From Gambelia wislizenii (taxonomy: Eukaryota; Chordata; Lepidosauria; Squamata; Crotaphytidae), in assembly GCA_030847615.1 (NCBI GenBank), contig JAUMIR010000001.1, forward strand, positions 265,049,187 to 265,113,186: a stretch of 64,000 nucleotides of DNA, written 5' to 3'. Made by a program: the position numbers and the translations under genes. Below, one piece after another: positions 48,301 through 60,560 of this stretch. A model generated the notes under the pieces. The model searched no databases. It was not told the DNA's origin and saw nothing but the letters and a program-made list of their open reading frames with translations. The stretch's first letter is position 1. Each line of letters opens with the position of its first letter.

Positions 48301-50074
48301 ACTCACCATTTGCTCTGGGTTTTACAGGAAAATCTGGTGCGCTGTGGTGACTGGGTGGATGTCTTCACACGTGTCCCCACTGTGTTGCCCATCACCACTG
48401 GTACGAGTCGCATCCTCTGCGGTCACAACGAGGCATCCAGCTATGTGATCAACACTGGGCGCCTCATTTCTGGCCTGAGAGGATGTGACTCATGTCAGTA
48501 GCAGTGGCACCAGCACCGGGCAACATAGTGGGGACATGTGTCAAGACATCCACCTGTTGTCACTACAGACTGCACTAGTAACGGGGGGAATCCGAGGAAG
48601 CTCCAGGGCCAGAATACTCCGGGCTGCACTCAGATGATCTTGGCTGGTGTAGGTGCACCCAAAGAGAATCTGTGGCCCCACTGAGCTATAAATCCAACTG
48701 TCCCTCACCACTGACCAGGCTGGGTGGGGTTGCTAGGAGCTGGAGCCCAGCAACACCGGGAAGATCACGGTTCCCTAGTCCTGATTTAAATTCACGAACA
48801 TAAAATAAGAGCATGGCTCATTCATGAAAAACAGATGTGGCTTCCTTTTTCACAGATCAGGAATGGCGGCAGAGTTTGTTTTTTTCAAAGTGGAAGTTAT
48901 GTATCAATTCAGATTTTCTAAAAGTTGGTTAATCAGTTAAAAACCAAGTCATAATGGACAACGTGCTGGACCAGGGAGACTGGGCCCACGTCCCTATTCA
49001 GCCAGGAGAACCCATTCTTGTTCAGCCAAACCTGTCTCTTGCCCTATCAGGATTGCTGCATGAAAGAAATGGAATAATTCCATACTACCCTGAGTTGCTT
49101 GGAAGAATGATATTGTCGTTGCAAGTTGCTGCTGCTGTTGTTGTTAAATGTCGCTGTCTATCATTGCAAAGAGCCCCAGGCTCCTGTATAGTTGGAACCC
49201 TGTATCCACAGTACCAATATCTTATTTATTTATTTATTTATTTATCCCCCGCTCTTCAGCCACAAGGCTATCAGAGTGGCTTACAAATTGTTTTAAGCAA
49301 TAGCTATTTACACATCTACACTGCATTAAACAGTTTCCAATGTGTGTTAGCTAATTGCCCCCCACAAGCTGGGTACTCAATTTACCGACCTACGAAAGGA
49401 TGGAAGGCTGAGTGAACCTTGAAGCCCGCTGGAATTGAACTTGCAACGTGGTGGCTTGCAGTACTGGCATTTAACCACCAGGGCCCCACAGCTTCAGTTA
49501 TTCACGGGACTCAGACTAGGGGATACATACTATAGAGTTACACTGGAAAATGCCTAGAGAGGCATCCTCTCAAGGCATCTTCTAGATCAGCCTTTCTCAA
49601 CCTTTTTACCCTGGAGAAACCCTCAAAATAATTTTCAGGTCTCAGGGAATCCCTGCCTAAAAATTATTATATCTACACCTAGAAAAATGTTTTAAAAATC
49701 ACATCTCTCAGGGAACCCCTAGTGACCCTTCAGGGAACCCTAGGGTTCCAGGGAACCCTTGTTGAGAAACGCTCTTCTAGATCCTCCAACACAACTCTAT
49801 GGTATGAAAAAAAACATTCAAAGAAAATTATCTGGAAAGAAAAGAACAATTACAAATCCAAATATATAGTGTAAATTTAATCCATCACCCACGACGTCTC
49901 TTACAACCATTTGGTTAAAGAGAAAATAAGATGTTATTGCACACCCCCACACAAATACACACTATGTTTTGTGCAGCACGGTGCAGACATTGCACAAGCA
50001 TGCTGATTTTACCTTCTCAGTGCAGACACATCACCCGTGTAGGCAGCGAACAAGAGATTTATTACAGATTTCAC
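42242..50074 (-). CDS. GLS: GLS, mitochondrial glutaminase, KGA isoform (last four exons, spliced)
   Basis: GLS hydrolyses glutamine to glutamate and ammonia in mitochondria. Only the KGA-specific C-terminal tail is here, joined on the - strand from 50074-50013, 45550-45474, 45381-45318 and 42398-42242. It gives 119 codons plus stop, exactly the length of human KGA residues 551-669. The tail contains the ankyrin-like repeats ([39 protein letters not shown]) that pack against the catalytic core. Catalytic exons lie beyond the right edge. GLS2 is unlikely because the tail ends in the GLS-specific [15 protein letters not shown]. Confidence 0.96.
43569..44056. mobile_element. Penelope-like element, inverted pair with hammerhead-type boxes
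   Basis: Two arms, 43569-43814 and 43816-44056, are reverse complements around base 43815 and carry the sequences gccagccacagatgcaggcg and gaaactattcca typical of Penelope-like LTR-like ends. A perfect 15-bp direct repeat, ctatcctggtaatgt, flanks it (43554-43568 and 44057-44071). The right arm has the hammerhead boxes CTGAAGA (43965-43971) and GAAA (43992-43995). Left-arm box 1 is mutated. No reverse transcriptase is present. Confidence 0.75.
44735..44948 (-). mobile_element. 5S rRNA-derived SINE (antisense)
   Basis: Bases 44845-44940 are a diverged antisense copy of 5S rRNA (cagcacctgatactccttgg, ccttagcttccaagatcaga). The left part is the SINE body with cttcaagtcacctattgact. A second copy is at 61141-61360 on the + strand. 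Confidence 0.8.
45318..45381 (-). CDS. GLS: GLS KGA exon, ankyrin-like repeat continued
   Basis: With the split Gly it reads [20 protein letters not shown] and ends in a split Arg. Acceptor ttgtag and donor gtgagc on the - strand. Identical to the mammalian peptide as far as can be recalled. Confidence 0.96.
45474..45550 (-). CDS. GLS: GLS KGA exon, first ankyrin-like repeat
   Basis: Acceptor ctttccag, peptide [20 protein letters not shown] then VAAAE, donor gttgga. The donor is non-canonical beyond GT, and the next intron is only 92 bases. Human differs by S-A for S-G in ALSAMD. Confidence 0.95.
46121..46349. mobile_element. MER2-like pogo MITE, 229 bp (copy 2)
   Basis: Inverted ends cagttgtccctcc and ggacaactg, flanked by TA (46119-46120, 46350-46351). 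Very close to 17795-18024. The GLS intron 45551-50012 contains it. Confidence 0.85.
46461..47271. mobile_element. hAT-like DNA element, about 811 bp
   Basis: Left end agggccctctcacactacct and right end gtgtggaagggccct are inverted, with attatagcactatgattcca mirrored near the right end. No clear 8-bp duplication and no transposase. Contains the 23-bp duplication at 46704-46755. Confidence 0.6.
46704..46755. repeat. Two-copy tandem repeat, 29-bp period
   Basis: A 23-base unit beginning caccgtgttagccgg occurs at 46704-46726 and again at 46733-46755 without a mismatch. Recent local duplication. Confidence 0.9.
47961..48160 (+). mobile_element. tRNA-derived SINE, full length
   Basis: tRNA-like head with an A box (tggtgtagtggtt, 47971-47983) and B box (ggttcaaatcc, 48014-48024), body with cccactgggtcaccttgggc, tail gccataagtcagaaacgact and an aac repeat. 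Best preserved copy of this family in the window. Confidence 0.93.
48175..48660. mobile_element. hAT-like MITE, TTTACACC-type, approximate
   Basis: Left part gggcttgtttacaccagcc and right part gatcttggctggtgtagg are inverted. Interior segments (gtcttcacacgtgtccccac and its complement) fold on each other. Boundaries are uncertain. Confidence 0.5.
49205..49488 (-). mobile_element. tRNA-derived SINE with TTTA tail, nested
   Basis: Starts with tttatttatttattta (the tail), then ccgctcttcagccacaagg, and ends with the tRNA-like head in antisense (gcagtactggcatttaacca). A short ccacag lies on both sides. Different family from the SINE at 47961. Confidence 0.75.
49589..49775. mobile_element. hAT MITE, 187 bp, with 8-bp target duplication
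   Basis: Inverted ends (agcctttctcaac and gttgagaaacgctct) and a perfect 8-bp direct repeat tctagatc at 49581-49588 and 49776-49783. It sits inside the broken pogo-like MITE. Confidence 0.85.
50013..50074 (-). CDS. GLS: GLS KGA exon, first KGA-specific exon
   Basis: On the - strand the acceptor ends ctgtacag just right of 50074. The peptide is [20 protein letters not shown] and the last Arg is split. The donor gtaaaa follows. This is the exon that replaces the GAC tail, since KGA and GAC diverge immediately before VKSVI. Confidence 0.95.
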
Positions 50075-51479
50075 CTGTACAGAAAAAAAGAAAGCAAAGA
50101 AATGATTTATAGGGTTATTTCCCCCCTTCAACTATGTCTTGGGAGGCTTGAAAGAGAGTGATAAAGCCCAAGGAACAGCCCAAGCCTTCCTGACTATGTC
50201 ACTATGACCTTACATCTGTGTGTATAATTATAGCACTCCAGATAGTTCAGGACAACTTCAAAGCAATCTGACTCAAAGTCAGCACTGGATACAGACAGCA
50301 AACAAGACTGGGGGAAACTATTTTGAGTGCCAGGTAACCTAAAATCCATGGCAGAGTAGGATTTTAGGATTGGTGGGTGGGCGGTTGATTGTTTTTGATT
50401 TGCTGCAGACATTTTACACTGTTCTTTACTATTCAATAATGCCACAGGGAATGAATGGTGAATGAACAGGAAGTTTGAAAAATAAGTTTACCAGAAGGTA
50501 TCAGTTGCTATATCACATTTTAAGTTGAGCAATTACTTGCAACATTCTGGGCAAATTCTCCCATCTGCTGTATAAACACAAGCCCAGTATTGCTCGACAG
50601 CCTCTTTGCATAGCACATTTAATACGAACTCAAAAATAGTTTGCATACCTCTGGAAGCAGAGAATTGTGCAACTACACTTTCACAAGTGACCACTAGGAG
50701 GCCAGAGCAGTAGAAACATAGTCAGGGCTCCCTGCTATGTGCCCTCCTTGTCTCATCTGCTCTGTTGCTTCCTCACTGATATACTGGATACACTCAGGAT
50801 TTTCTTTTCCTTCTACATATCTTGCCTCCAGGTCTCAGTTGTGTAACCAGTGGCTCTGTATCCCATCTGTTCTCTTCCTCAAACATGCAGTTCACCCTAG
50901 TAAACTCTTTGTTTACAGGAAACAATATCCTGCTTATGGTTCCAAATATCAGTTTCCATGAAGGTTCTTCTGTCACATGAAAGCTTTTGTGAATGGAAAG
51001 GTGAAGGGGAGAATTTTCATGGATTCCCTTTTTCTACTGCAGACCCTGCAGTATTCCTATGCTTTTCCAAGGGAGTCACCAATTTTGGGGTGTGTGTGTG
51101 CAGAGAGCCTGTAGAAAGAGGAATCACACCCATCATTCATTTTTACTATATCAAAGAAACTGCCATGATTGAAGGGACAAAACTGGAGATACCTATCTGG
51201 ATCCAAGACAACTTCAAACTACATGTACAGAGCGTAGAGAAATTACCATTTGTCACTGCATAATTGTACAAAATGATCTTGAGGCAATGCTCACCTCTCT
51301 CTTCAGATGGGACTGTGAAAACATATGAGCAATGAGATGAATCACTACAAGTGTTAGTCCAAACCATGAGTAAACCCACGGATTTAAGTATTGTGTTAAG
51401 TACTGAGTTTCCATGATCTCATGGATTCAACGGGTCTGTTCTAATTGCAATTAACAATTAGACCTTGTATATTTCAAGC

Positions 51480-51725
51480 CTCATTTTGCTCTCCTTTTGC
51501 TGGCAGGCAAAGTTACCTTTTTTTTTTTTTAATTTGGAAATGCTGTATTTTTGTTTGTTTTTGGCTATGTTTTGACCACTTTTAATTTAATTCTGTTTTA
51601 ACTCAATGGTTTGTATTTTAAATGACTTTTTACCATTATAATTGATTTGAACCGTAATCTGTTTAAATCTGTTGTAAGTCACCTTGAATCATATACCAGG
51701 CAAAAGATGAAAAACAAACCAATAA
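51480..51725 (+). mobile_element. LINE/SINE 3' tail fragment (L2-like)
   Basis: T-rich stretch ending gttgtaagtcaccttgaatc and caataaata, the type of tail found on L2-mobilised elements. A similar stretch is at 57590-57790 (tagctgccttgagctccatt). Head not recognisable. Confidence 0.4.
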
Positions 51726-54700
51726 ATACTGGCCATATTGTGCCTTAAAACTCAGGATCCCTGACTGGTGAAGCTACATTATTGGAGGTGTCTTGTGCAG
51801 GCAGAGTTCTCATTAAGTGACTCCATGAAGTAAGATGCAATGGAACACAGACCCGTCTTATGTGCCTATATATGGGGAGACCCTTAAAGAGGCAGGTCAC
51901 CTTGCTTGACTTTGGGCAAGCCCATGTGCTTTATTGTACTTTACAAAAAGCAAAAAGTGAGTTGCAAATCTATCTTTAGCATCAGCTGGACTGGGTCAGT
52001 GGCAAAGAGAACTAATGCCTCACAGAGTGGCTAATGTTTATGGCCTCTCTTTGTCCTACATCCAGCAAACAGAATTCAAAGCCATCAACCAGAATTGAAG
52101 AATCATACAGCTGGAAGGGCCATCCCGTTCAGCAAGGATGCAGGAAGTTACAGGATGAGAACTTGATAACAGAGATACTGTATTTGCAAAAATGTGTCTT
52201 CTTCCCTTGCCCATGGTGAGCAAGAGATAAACGGTCCTTTACCATGTTGCTTCGATACAAAGACTGCAAAAACAAACAGGCAGAGTACCGTGAGAACTAA
52301 GATGATTGTGAATTCATGAGGGTCAAATGTTTCCAGCCATTCTAGGTTTCTGCACACAAGATAAACGGTTGCCAAAGAATTTAAACTTGCAGCCCATTAA
52401 ATAAGAAATCTATAGATGTTGAGAAGACAGCAGGTGCATCTTCAAAAGGAGAGTGAAAGCAGGGAGGAAAAGGTGCAGAAGGAAAGTGGCGAAATGTGTT
52501 AAGAGAGCAGCTGAGTTGAGTTAAATGAAGAAAAAATACACAAAGCAAGCTCAAGCTTGGGTATTCAGTCACTACAATTCCCCCCCCCTTCCCAATAGTT
52601 GGTTAATGAAATACAACAGAATTCCAACCCGACAACTCCCCCCACCTCTAGACAGGGTTTTAAAAACAATTCCTGCCAAGAAATGGTGCAAGATCCAAGA
52701 TGTTATTTTCTGTAGGCGTACAGTTCAAAGATAAGTATCATTCCTGACCTCCTCCCATAGACAATCAAGACATCCCAGACTTGTGAAAAGCTGGTCCTTG
52801 TCTGATACATGAGAGCAGAGACAAAAGCAGAGACCTAGCAGGTACAGATGTAGAAAATCAGATCACACCCCTGAACAGAATTGGCTCAAAATTAATATAC
52901 TGAATTATAATGCAGACTTCATAGTTCCATCATCTACTAATAATCCAATCATAGTAACCACATCATGAGGACCAGACCAAAAAAAATAATAATTACAATT
53001 AAAATTAAAGTGGTGTGGCAAGAACCATGACTGGATTCCTAAACTTTTTTTTTTAATGTTGAAGCAGTGGGGAGTGCCTACAATTTTGGCTATAATTAAT
53101 AGCTCAAGGAGAGGGAGTTCTCACCCACTTCTGCTCTTTTTTTCAAAATGCCTCACGGACTGGTTTGCTCTACTTGGACAACACACAGGTACCGCTACTG
53201 TGTTTTTCCCCACCTTCCCATCAAATAGGCTTATAGTAGTTTGGGGGAGGGGAAGATCTAGATGGCAGAAATGGCACATTGAAAGGTTAAAGCATCCTTT
53301 CCCTCTTCATTGCTGTTTCAAGCCAAACTGGAGTTCCAGTGAGGTAGATAAAAGTTAAAGAAGATTACAACATTGACTTTACATCATGTCTGTTTTGGTC
53401 TTCTATAGTGCCAATTGCAAAACCCAATGAACATCAGAGGATAAGGAAATAATTTATTGAGAGTAAGGAAATCCAGCTACTCTTAGGCTGAGATCCTTTG
53501 TCTTCAAGCATAATGTAAGAGTTCCACAAGTGGAACTACACTACTGTTGCCCAATCATCACCCTCAGGACTCATGGTTTTGCTGTGATAGCCCCTGTGAA
53601 TGGCCATTCCATGGCTCATGGAGAATAGAGTGAATGGGTGGAGGGGTCAGAGAAGCATCTGGCTATGTTCAATCACCACATACAGACTGGACATTTTCTG
53701 CCAAGATCTACTGGGGGTTTGGTGGATGATGCCATTGGTCTGTGTCTGGCTATAGGGTATAGGCACCATGCCACAAATGGGCATTCAAGTGGGCTGTTGC
53801 AGCACTGTGAGTCCTGGGGAGGCTTTGGTCTTTATGGGAGGTGGAAAAGAATATCAGCCTCCACTATGACCAAAAAAACAACAACAACACACCAGTGAAA
53901 GGTGGACTTATGCTTGTACAGTATATGTCACTAACAGGATGATGACCTTACAGTCCTAAGTGGATTGCTTAAAAATTGGAGCAGGAACAAGCCTAGAACA
54001 AAAGGTCATTATTTTAAAATTCTGTCCTCTGCAGGAGGCTGGTCAGTTGACATTTCTGAATGGAGAAGGGTCAACCCTCAGTGTCAGAATGCATCCTTTA
54101 CAAGAGAACATTTCTTGTTCAATCCCTGATATCCCTAGACAGTGCTGGGAATGGTGAAACATCTGAAATTTTCAAAGGTTGGTGACATGCAGTGTTGACA
54201 ATACTGAGCAAGATGGATCAAGGGTCTAATTCAGCACAAGGCATCTTATGTTCAAGAACTGTTCAGTTGTGTGCTACATTTTACTGAGCTGAGTAAAATT
54301 AAGAGTGACTGCTACAGAGCCTGGAAAAATGACTTTGGGGAGTACAACTTTCAGAATTTCCCATGATCCAAAAAAATACCAAAAGAAGTTCTCACATCAT
54401 GACTTAGATCAAGGCCACATAATGGGTCTGTGACCAAAATAGGACATGAGCCAAGGCTTAAAACCATAGCATCCCCTTGCCTCATCAGAGTCTCAGTACA
54501 GGAGCGAATGCCAGGCCTAGCTGCATATTTTGGTGACAACTAGTATGCCTAAAGATGTGAAGACCCAGAAAAATCTGGGGGGGGGATTTCCCCCCCTATT
54601 TTCCCCTCCAAACTCTTTCCCCCCTGAAAAAACTGGGGAAAAATGATTATGGTTTTGTTTTGTTTTTTAAATGTTGACTAAAATACATAAGACATGGAGT

Positions 54701-55539
54701 TCAAATATTTACTACTCCTACATTTTAAAAACTATGCATCAGGTAAGACTTTTAGGTAAGATTATGTACATTGCCTCACATCACTGTAATTCCTGGTTTT
54801 GATGTCATTTTCTCAATTCTCTTTATGGGAATGAGTGCTTTATCTCTGCCTGGCACTGTGGAGGACTGAAAGAGACAAAACAATGTTGTTTGTTCTACTA
54901 GTGCTGATGGTTTCTTCTTTTTTAAAAATATTGTTGGGGCTTTTTGCCTGCTCCTCATAAACAGGCAAAAGTAAAGAGGTTCATTACAGTTCAGGCATTC
55001 CTTATACGGTAGTTACAAACCTTGTTGCTCCAATTGTAACAATAATGTTTTAAAAAATAAATTCAGTTTGTAGTTATTTCCTGAATACACTGTACCTTTT
55101 ATATATCAAGCACGATACAGTTATACCAACTCAAGTTACACAAGAGGGCTGGAATCTTGTTGTTTAGTTCCACCTAAGCAGACCCATGGGATCAACTGTT
55201 GAATGGTACGGTGTGCATTTTAATTAGAAGGAGATGTTAAATAGCAATACCATCCCTAAACTATGATCAGATTTCTTTTCAGGATAGATGGGAATACACC
55301 AATACTAAACCTGTACATTTTATTTACCAGCACAGATCAGCCCTCCAACCTCACACTACTAAAAAACCAATGAAACACAATTCTTACAACAAACCAAAGC
55401 AGTGGTTGTCATCACCCACAAAACTGCTTTGAATTTTTACAACCAGTGTCTTGGGTGTATATGGCAGGGCGCTACTGGGAAGGAATCTCTGGATCCTAGA
55501 ATGTCAGTCAGAATTTATGATCTAGATTTAATCTCTCCA

Positions 55540-56850
55540 GTGCCAGTTACACGACAAAAATTGTCACGGGGCTTACCGTGACTTCCTGATCCCGTATCCA
55601 TCCCTCGCTGTTTATACGATTTTTGTCACTCTTTAGGGGAATCCTGGAAGATCCCGTGATTGATATTTACACGACAAAAGTCTTTATTGGTCCCGCACCG
55701 TTATATCCCGTGCTTTTGCTGTTTACACATGTTTAGCTTACCGGGATTTTTTTTTGGCTGTCAATCAAGGATGCTATTACTCGTGTTTTCACAACCTCGG
55801 TGACGCACTTCCTTTAGAGTTCCGCGCCACGAGCGATGCTATTGGCTGGCTGGGGGGGGGCTTGTGTTTATCCTGTCTCTTAAAAATGTTAACCCTTTAA
55901 GCAGAGGCAGAAGGCATTTTGAAAGACCTCAGACGGAGGAACAATTAAACCATGTCCTTTCCTTTTGAAATCAAGCCGAGTGGGGGGAGGAGAGGCTTGG
56001 AGTTTCTTTTTAAATCTTGACGCTTTAAGCAGAGGCAGAAGGCATTTTGAAAGACTCAGACTGAGATCTTTCGCTCAGACGCAGGGAGTGCTTTCCTTTT
56101 GAAATCAAGCCGAGTGAGGTGGGGGGGAGGCTTGGGTTTCCCCTTGCCTCTTTAAAATGTTAACCCTTACAGCAGAGTTTTAGCAGCAGAGTGAACTTGC
56201 TGATTGAATGATTTCAAGCCAGCGACAGACAGGCATTTTGAAAGACACAGACACAGAGAGGGGGAATTAAAGGGTGTTCATTCGCTCAGAGGCTGGAATA
56301 TTTTACTGTGCCCGTTCAGACCCAGGGAGGTGATCAAGGCAGGGGATGAATGGGCGACCCTCTGCCCACCACAATCTCTTTGTAACATGCAGTTGAGGAA
56401 GAAGTTAAAGCTGAACAGTTTGCAGTGTAGAAATCCATTTAAAAAGGTGATTGAGTACACGCGTGCGCGCACACACACACATCAACCTTCGTGCAGCTGG
56501 AAGGGATGCCTTTGTTTTCGGCTGGTGAGGCTGGATCTGTTGAATGGGTGACTGACCCCTCCTTTTCTGGTCGCTGATCTCTAAGCCCATCCCCAGTCAC
56601 CATTTCCGGTCATCCGCTAGTACCGAGATATTTTGTCCCAGGCTGTTTACATTTCTGATTTTCCGAATCCTCCAGTGACTTCTTTAAAAACCGGCACAAA
56701 CCGCGGGATTGGAAGTCCCGCAGGTTGAGGAATAAAAGGTGGCCCCCCTTCTGAAAATCACGTACCCGACCTGATGTACGTGTAAACTGCCAGGGATCGA
56801 CAGGAATTCTTCCCGGGACATTTTCATCGTGTAAACGGCACCTCCAACAA
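55540..56850. mobile_element. CpG-rich DNA transposon-like element, about 1.3 kb
   Basis: Left end agtgccagttacacgacaaa and right end tcatcgtgtaaacggcacct are inverted. The left 250 bases and right 150 bases contain many further inverted pieces (tttacacgac). A unit with gcagaggcagaaggcatttt and gaaagac is repeated near 55898, 56030 and, degenerate, 56220. High CpG contrasts with the flanks. No transposase recognised. Confidence 0.6.
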
Positions 56851-57044
56851 GCTGATTAGAAGTCCTGAGATAAATGACTTTTAACTTGGTTGCATTTGGT
56901 AGTTTGGTTTTCATTTAGAAAACACATTTTCTTTTCTAATTGTTATGCATATCCCAAAAAAGTTAATTCAAATAAATCTGTTATGTTCCAAAATTAATTC
57001 CCACAGACTCCATGTCTGAGATCATGGTGACTTGATTTTTTGAT

Positions 57045-57068
57045 GTTAGGAAAGCCTGCTTTCCTAAC
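57045..57068. repeat. Perfect 10-bp hairpin
   Basis: gttaggaaag and ctttcctaac are exact reverse complements separated by four bases. No surrounding element recognised. Confidence 0.8.
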
Positions 57069-57125
57069 AAGTCCATCCACAGGTCTCTGAAAAAAGCTCC
57101 AGTCCTTTAGATTTCTGGTTAAATA

Positions 57126-57394
57126 CAGGTTGCCTGCCATATGTGTGCAACTGGTACACATAGTTTCAATTATCCGTCTCTTCAGGCATTTCCTAGGTCC
57201 TCCAGCACAACTCTGTGGTAACTCCCAGCAGAAGTTACCATAGAATTGCGTTGGAGATGCCTAGAGAGGCAGCTTCTCTAGGCATTACCTAGGTCCTCCA
57301 GTGTGATTCTATGGGGTTCACTATTACCCACAGTTTCAAGTATTTGTTGTAAGTCTAGGAACATACCCCCCCCCCAGATATGGCAGGCAACCTG
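57126..57394. mobile_element. pogo/Tigger-like MITE, 269 bp
   Basis: Starts caggttgcctgccatat and ends atatggcaggcaacctg, inverted over 17 bases, flanked by TA. The interior shares ttctatggggttcactatta and gcctagagaggc with 30225. Confidence 0.85.
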
Positions 57395-58249
57395 TATAAA
57401 CAACATTGATTTTTAGTCTTTCCATAGTTATTCTGTGGGAGGAAGGGAAGTGGAACAACCTCTCTGTGTAACTTTGCTTTTATGAGAACTTTTCGCTAAT
57501 TTCATCAGAGCACAGAAAGAATGTCCTTTCCAACAGAAGAGGAGGACCTCCAGGCTTCTACCAAATATTTTAACATTTACCAAGGGACTAACTCCCCCTT
57601 TTATGGTTTGTATAAACTTTTAATGAATTTTAATGTAACTTTATAAATTCTTTAATTGCTTTTAATTAACTTTTATATTTATACTTTTATCAAAGTTTTT
57701 GTACAGTTCTTTTTAATCTGTATTGTTTTAAAAATAAAAATGTTATTAGCTGCCTTGAGCTCCATTATTGGAAGAAAGGTGGGATAAATGATGATAAAGA
57801 GAAAGATGATAGTAACAAAAACAGTATCATCATCATCTCAGGAGTGTGTGAGGCTTGAAAAAGATACCATTTTGGAATACAACTCCCAGAATTCCTGGCA
57901 GAATGGCCATTGGTTGGAGGATTCTGGGGCTGTAGCCCAGGAAATAATTTTTCCAAACTTTGGCAAGGGGCAACTGTGGCTCTCCAGAAGTTGGACTGCA
58001 GCTCTCACAATTCCTTATCATTGGATATGATGGCTGGGGTTGCTTGGAGCCGCAGTCCAACAGCATCTGGAAGGCCACAGGTTCTCCATCCTTGGACTAA
58101 CATAGATTTTGAACAGTGTATGCATATATGTTTTTTAAAAGTCTTTGAAGTTCACTACAGCTATATTACAGCAAATTCATCTCACTTTCTGAAACTTGCA
58201 GGCACACAATATACAGCACACTTCCTAGCTCACTAGTGCAAAGATAATA

Positions 58250-58635
58250 CAGTTGGCCTTCCACATTAGCTGGGGTTAGGGGCACAAGACCCCTGCAAAA
58301 CTGGAAAAACCGCAAACGTCTCTAGGACCCCCAAGCCATATTTAACACACAAAAAAAGTACGACCTGCAGATTCAACCTACCATGGATGCCTTCAAGGCA
58401 GTGGGGTTCCTTCGCTTGGCAGAAGTGTGTAACTGGTGGGGCTGGCTGCTGCCTCTGCTGCTGCCATACGCCATTTTTTTTAAGGACTTACAAGCCTTGC
58501 TGCATGTTTGCAGTCTGTCTCGTGAGGCTTCAAGTCTCTTAAAAATAGCCTAGGGCAGCAGTGGAGGTGGCAGCAAATAATCCATGAATAATCAAATCCA
58601 TAAAAGTTAAACCCACAAAAGTGGAGGGCTGACTG
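58250..58635. mobile_element. pogo/Tigger-like MITE, 386 bp
   Basis: Starts cagttggccttccacattag and ends aaagtggagggctgactg, flanked by TA on both sides. The interior includes ggcacaagacccctgcaaaa. Confidence 0.75.
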
Positions 58636-60357
58636 TACATGAATGGGCACTGCATGGCTCTGGTGAAATTATCCTGACACTTGCTGTTCTTGATGATTCT
58701 CCTAAATGAGCTGGATCCCTTCCAAGAGGGATCCATAATTTGTAGGGCACATGCTTTCCCCAATCTGGCGGGCCTTTCAAATGAAACGGCCTACAACTCC
58801 CATCCTCCTAGCCAGCCATACTGTGGGTGTGATGCAACTTGTATTCCAACACATTTGGACTCTGTGCCAGGTTGGGCTAGGCTATAAAAGCATTTTGTTC
58901 TATTGACCACCACTCAAAGAAATTTGTTAGCAAGGAAGTGGAGCCTACTGAGTTGACTCTTCACTCTCTTGGATGACCCTCGAGAAGTAATCTTTGATTT
59001 TGGCTAGGTCCTAATCATGTTGACACATTAAACGCATGGGCCAGATCACAGGCTGCCATATGATCTTGCATGAGCCTGAGTGCTATTGAGGGCAAGTCTC
59101 CAAAAGCAGAGCACAGCAACAGCTGTTGTCCTTACTGAGCCTTTGCACCTATTGTTAACAGGATATGCCCTTGTTAATCTGGCTCAAAGGGGATTAATGC
59201 TGACATGCAAAAAATAGAGCTTGCTCTGTCTGCGGGGAAGTGTATCTAGTGATCCCAATACAGTATTCTATCGAGGGTAGAATCACAACATTTCTCTCCA
59301 CCCCACAGACACCTGTCAAATACACAGATAAGAGCAGAGATGAAATGATTGCAAAAATGATCACCTATATGGCATTTTTATAGGGAAGGACAATAGAAGT
59401 GGCCTCACTTCCTGCTTATAATTAGGCATACTTTATATATGGAATCTGGAATCATACCGCAAAGTACGCCACTGCTTCTCTCTGAACTGTCTTAATCTGA
59501 GCTGCAACAAAACACTTTCCATATTCTAAGGCTAAACCTTGAAAGAGCCTGCAGTGGAATGCAAGTCAATAAACTCCACCACTGACTTTCAGTGCTGAAA
59601 CAAAACAGCCAGTGTGCCCTAGAAGAGCAAAAAGTCTTTAACACTATCTCAACCACAGAGCTCAGTCTGGGCTGTGCATGCTTCTAATTGATGCAAGTCA
59701 TTGAAATGCTTGTTATACAGATGAAGTTCCACAGAGAGAAAGTGCTAGTAATCTAACAAAGAAATGCCAATATCAGCTCAAATCTAGAGATCGCTTACAT
59801 GTCAGAAGAAACAGACAAGGACAAGCAGAGGCAGAAAAGAGTACAATGAGATCCACCCTAGATTCAGATGGGAACAATGAAATTAATTTTGGTGTCTATG
59901 GCCCATTCAGTCAATCTTTGTTTTTCTCTCTCTCATTTTCAATCTCTCTCTCTCAGGTCAAGTCACATCAGTGTAACAGCCACCACTATGAACTGGGATC
60001 CAAGACACGACCAAGAGCATGACCACTTTATATCATGTCAAACTATGCAATATCATCAGAATTGTTTAACTCAGGGTTAATTCATAGGACTCCCATGCAT
60101 ACGTATTTTGCCCCCTAGGTGGTGCACGATCAAAGATTCTCAAGCACAGCACCCGCTTTGCCTTCTCTCTCAATCCTGTGCTTCCCTACAAATGCACTGG
60201 CATTAACTTTACAATGCTGTTAGTGTAGCTTTTATTTTTGGAGGCTGGCTGCTGTATTAACTGGTAAAGCTGCTTCCGTGGAGTTTATTTTGGAAGCAGA
60301 GATGCGGAATTAACTCGAAATGATGCTTGTCCAGCATTTCTTTGTGCAACTGAGGCA

Positions 60358-60393
60358 AAAAAAAAAAGAAAGAAAGAAAGAGTGAAAGAGAAA
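60358..60393. repeat. A-rich/AAAG microsatellite
   Basis: Adenine run followed by aaag units. A comparable TTTC/T-run is at 61968-62050. Confidence 0.85.
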
Positions 60394-60560
60394 AAGGAGG
60401 GGGTCTAATTTGCCTTTCACTATTTTAGGAAAGTTCTGAAAATGGACACGTAAGAAACAGAATGGAAACAAATCACAAGTAGGAGCTGCTCCCAGCCCTT
60501 ACTCCATGATTTTCCTTATCAATCAAGTCTAACACAGTGTGGGCAACCTGTGGCTCTCCA

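Larger units (their letters stand above)
49188..49830. mobile_element. pogo-like MITE broken by two nested insertions
   Basis: The flanks resemble the 30225 and 57126 elements (ggaaccctgtatccacagta at the left; gttattcacgggactcaga and tagagttacactggaaaatg to the right). They are separated by a SINE at about 49205-49488 and a hAT MITE at 49589-49775. Confidence 0.55.

Noticed and set aside
52148..52375. 75-codon frame on the - strand with a hydrophobic, membrane-like stretch (about FTIILVLTVLCLFVFAVFV)
   Set aside because: No recognised family, no splice-supported context, and the stretch follows from purine-rich sequence on the opposite strand. It is intronic to GLS and lacks other gene signals.
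57001..57030. Short MESVG-like frame on the - strand reminiscent of the GAC end (MESLG)
   Set aside because: Only four residues match, and the flanking residues and splice sites do not.
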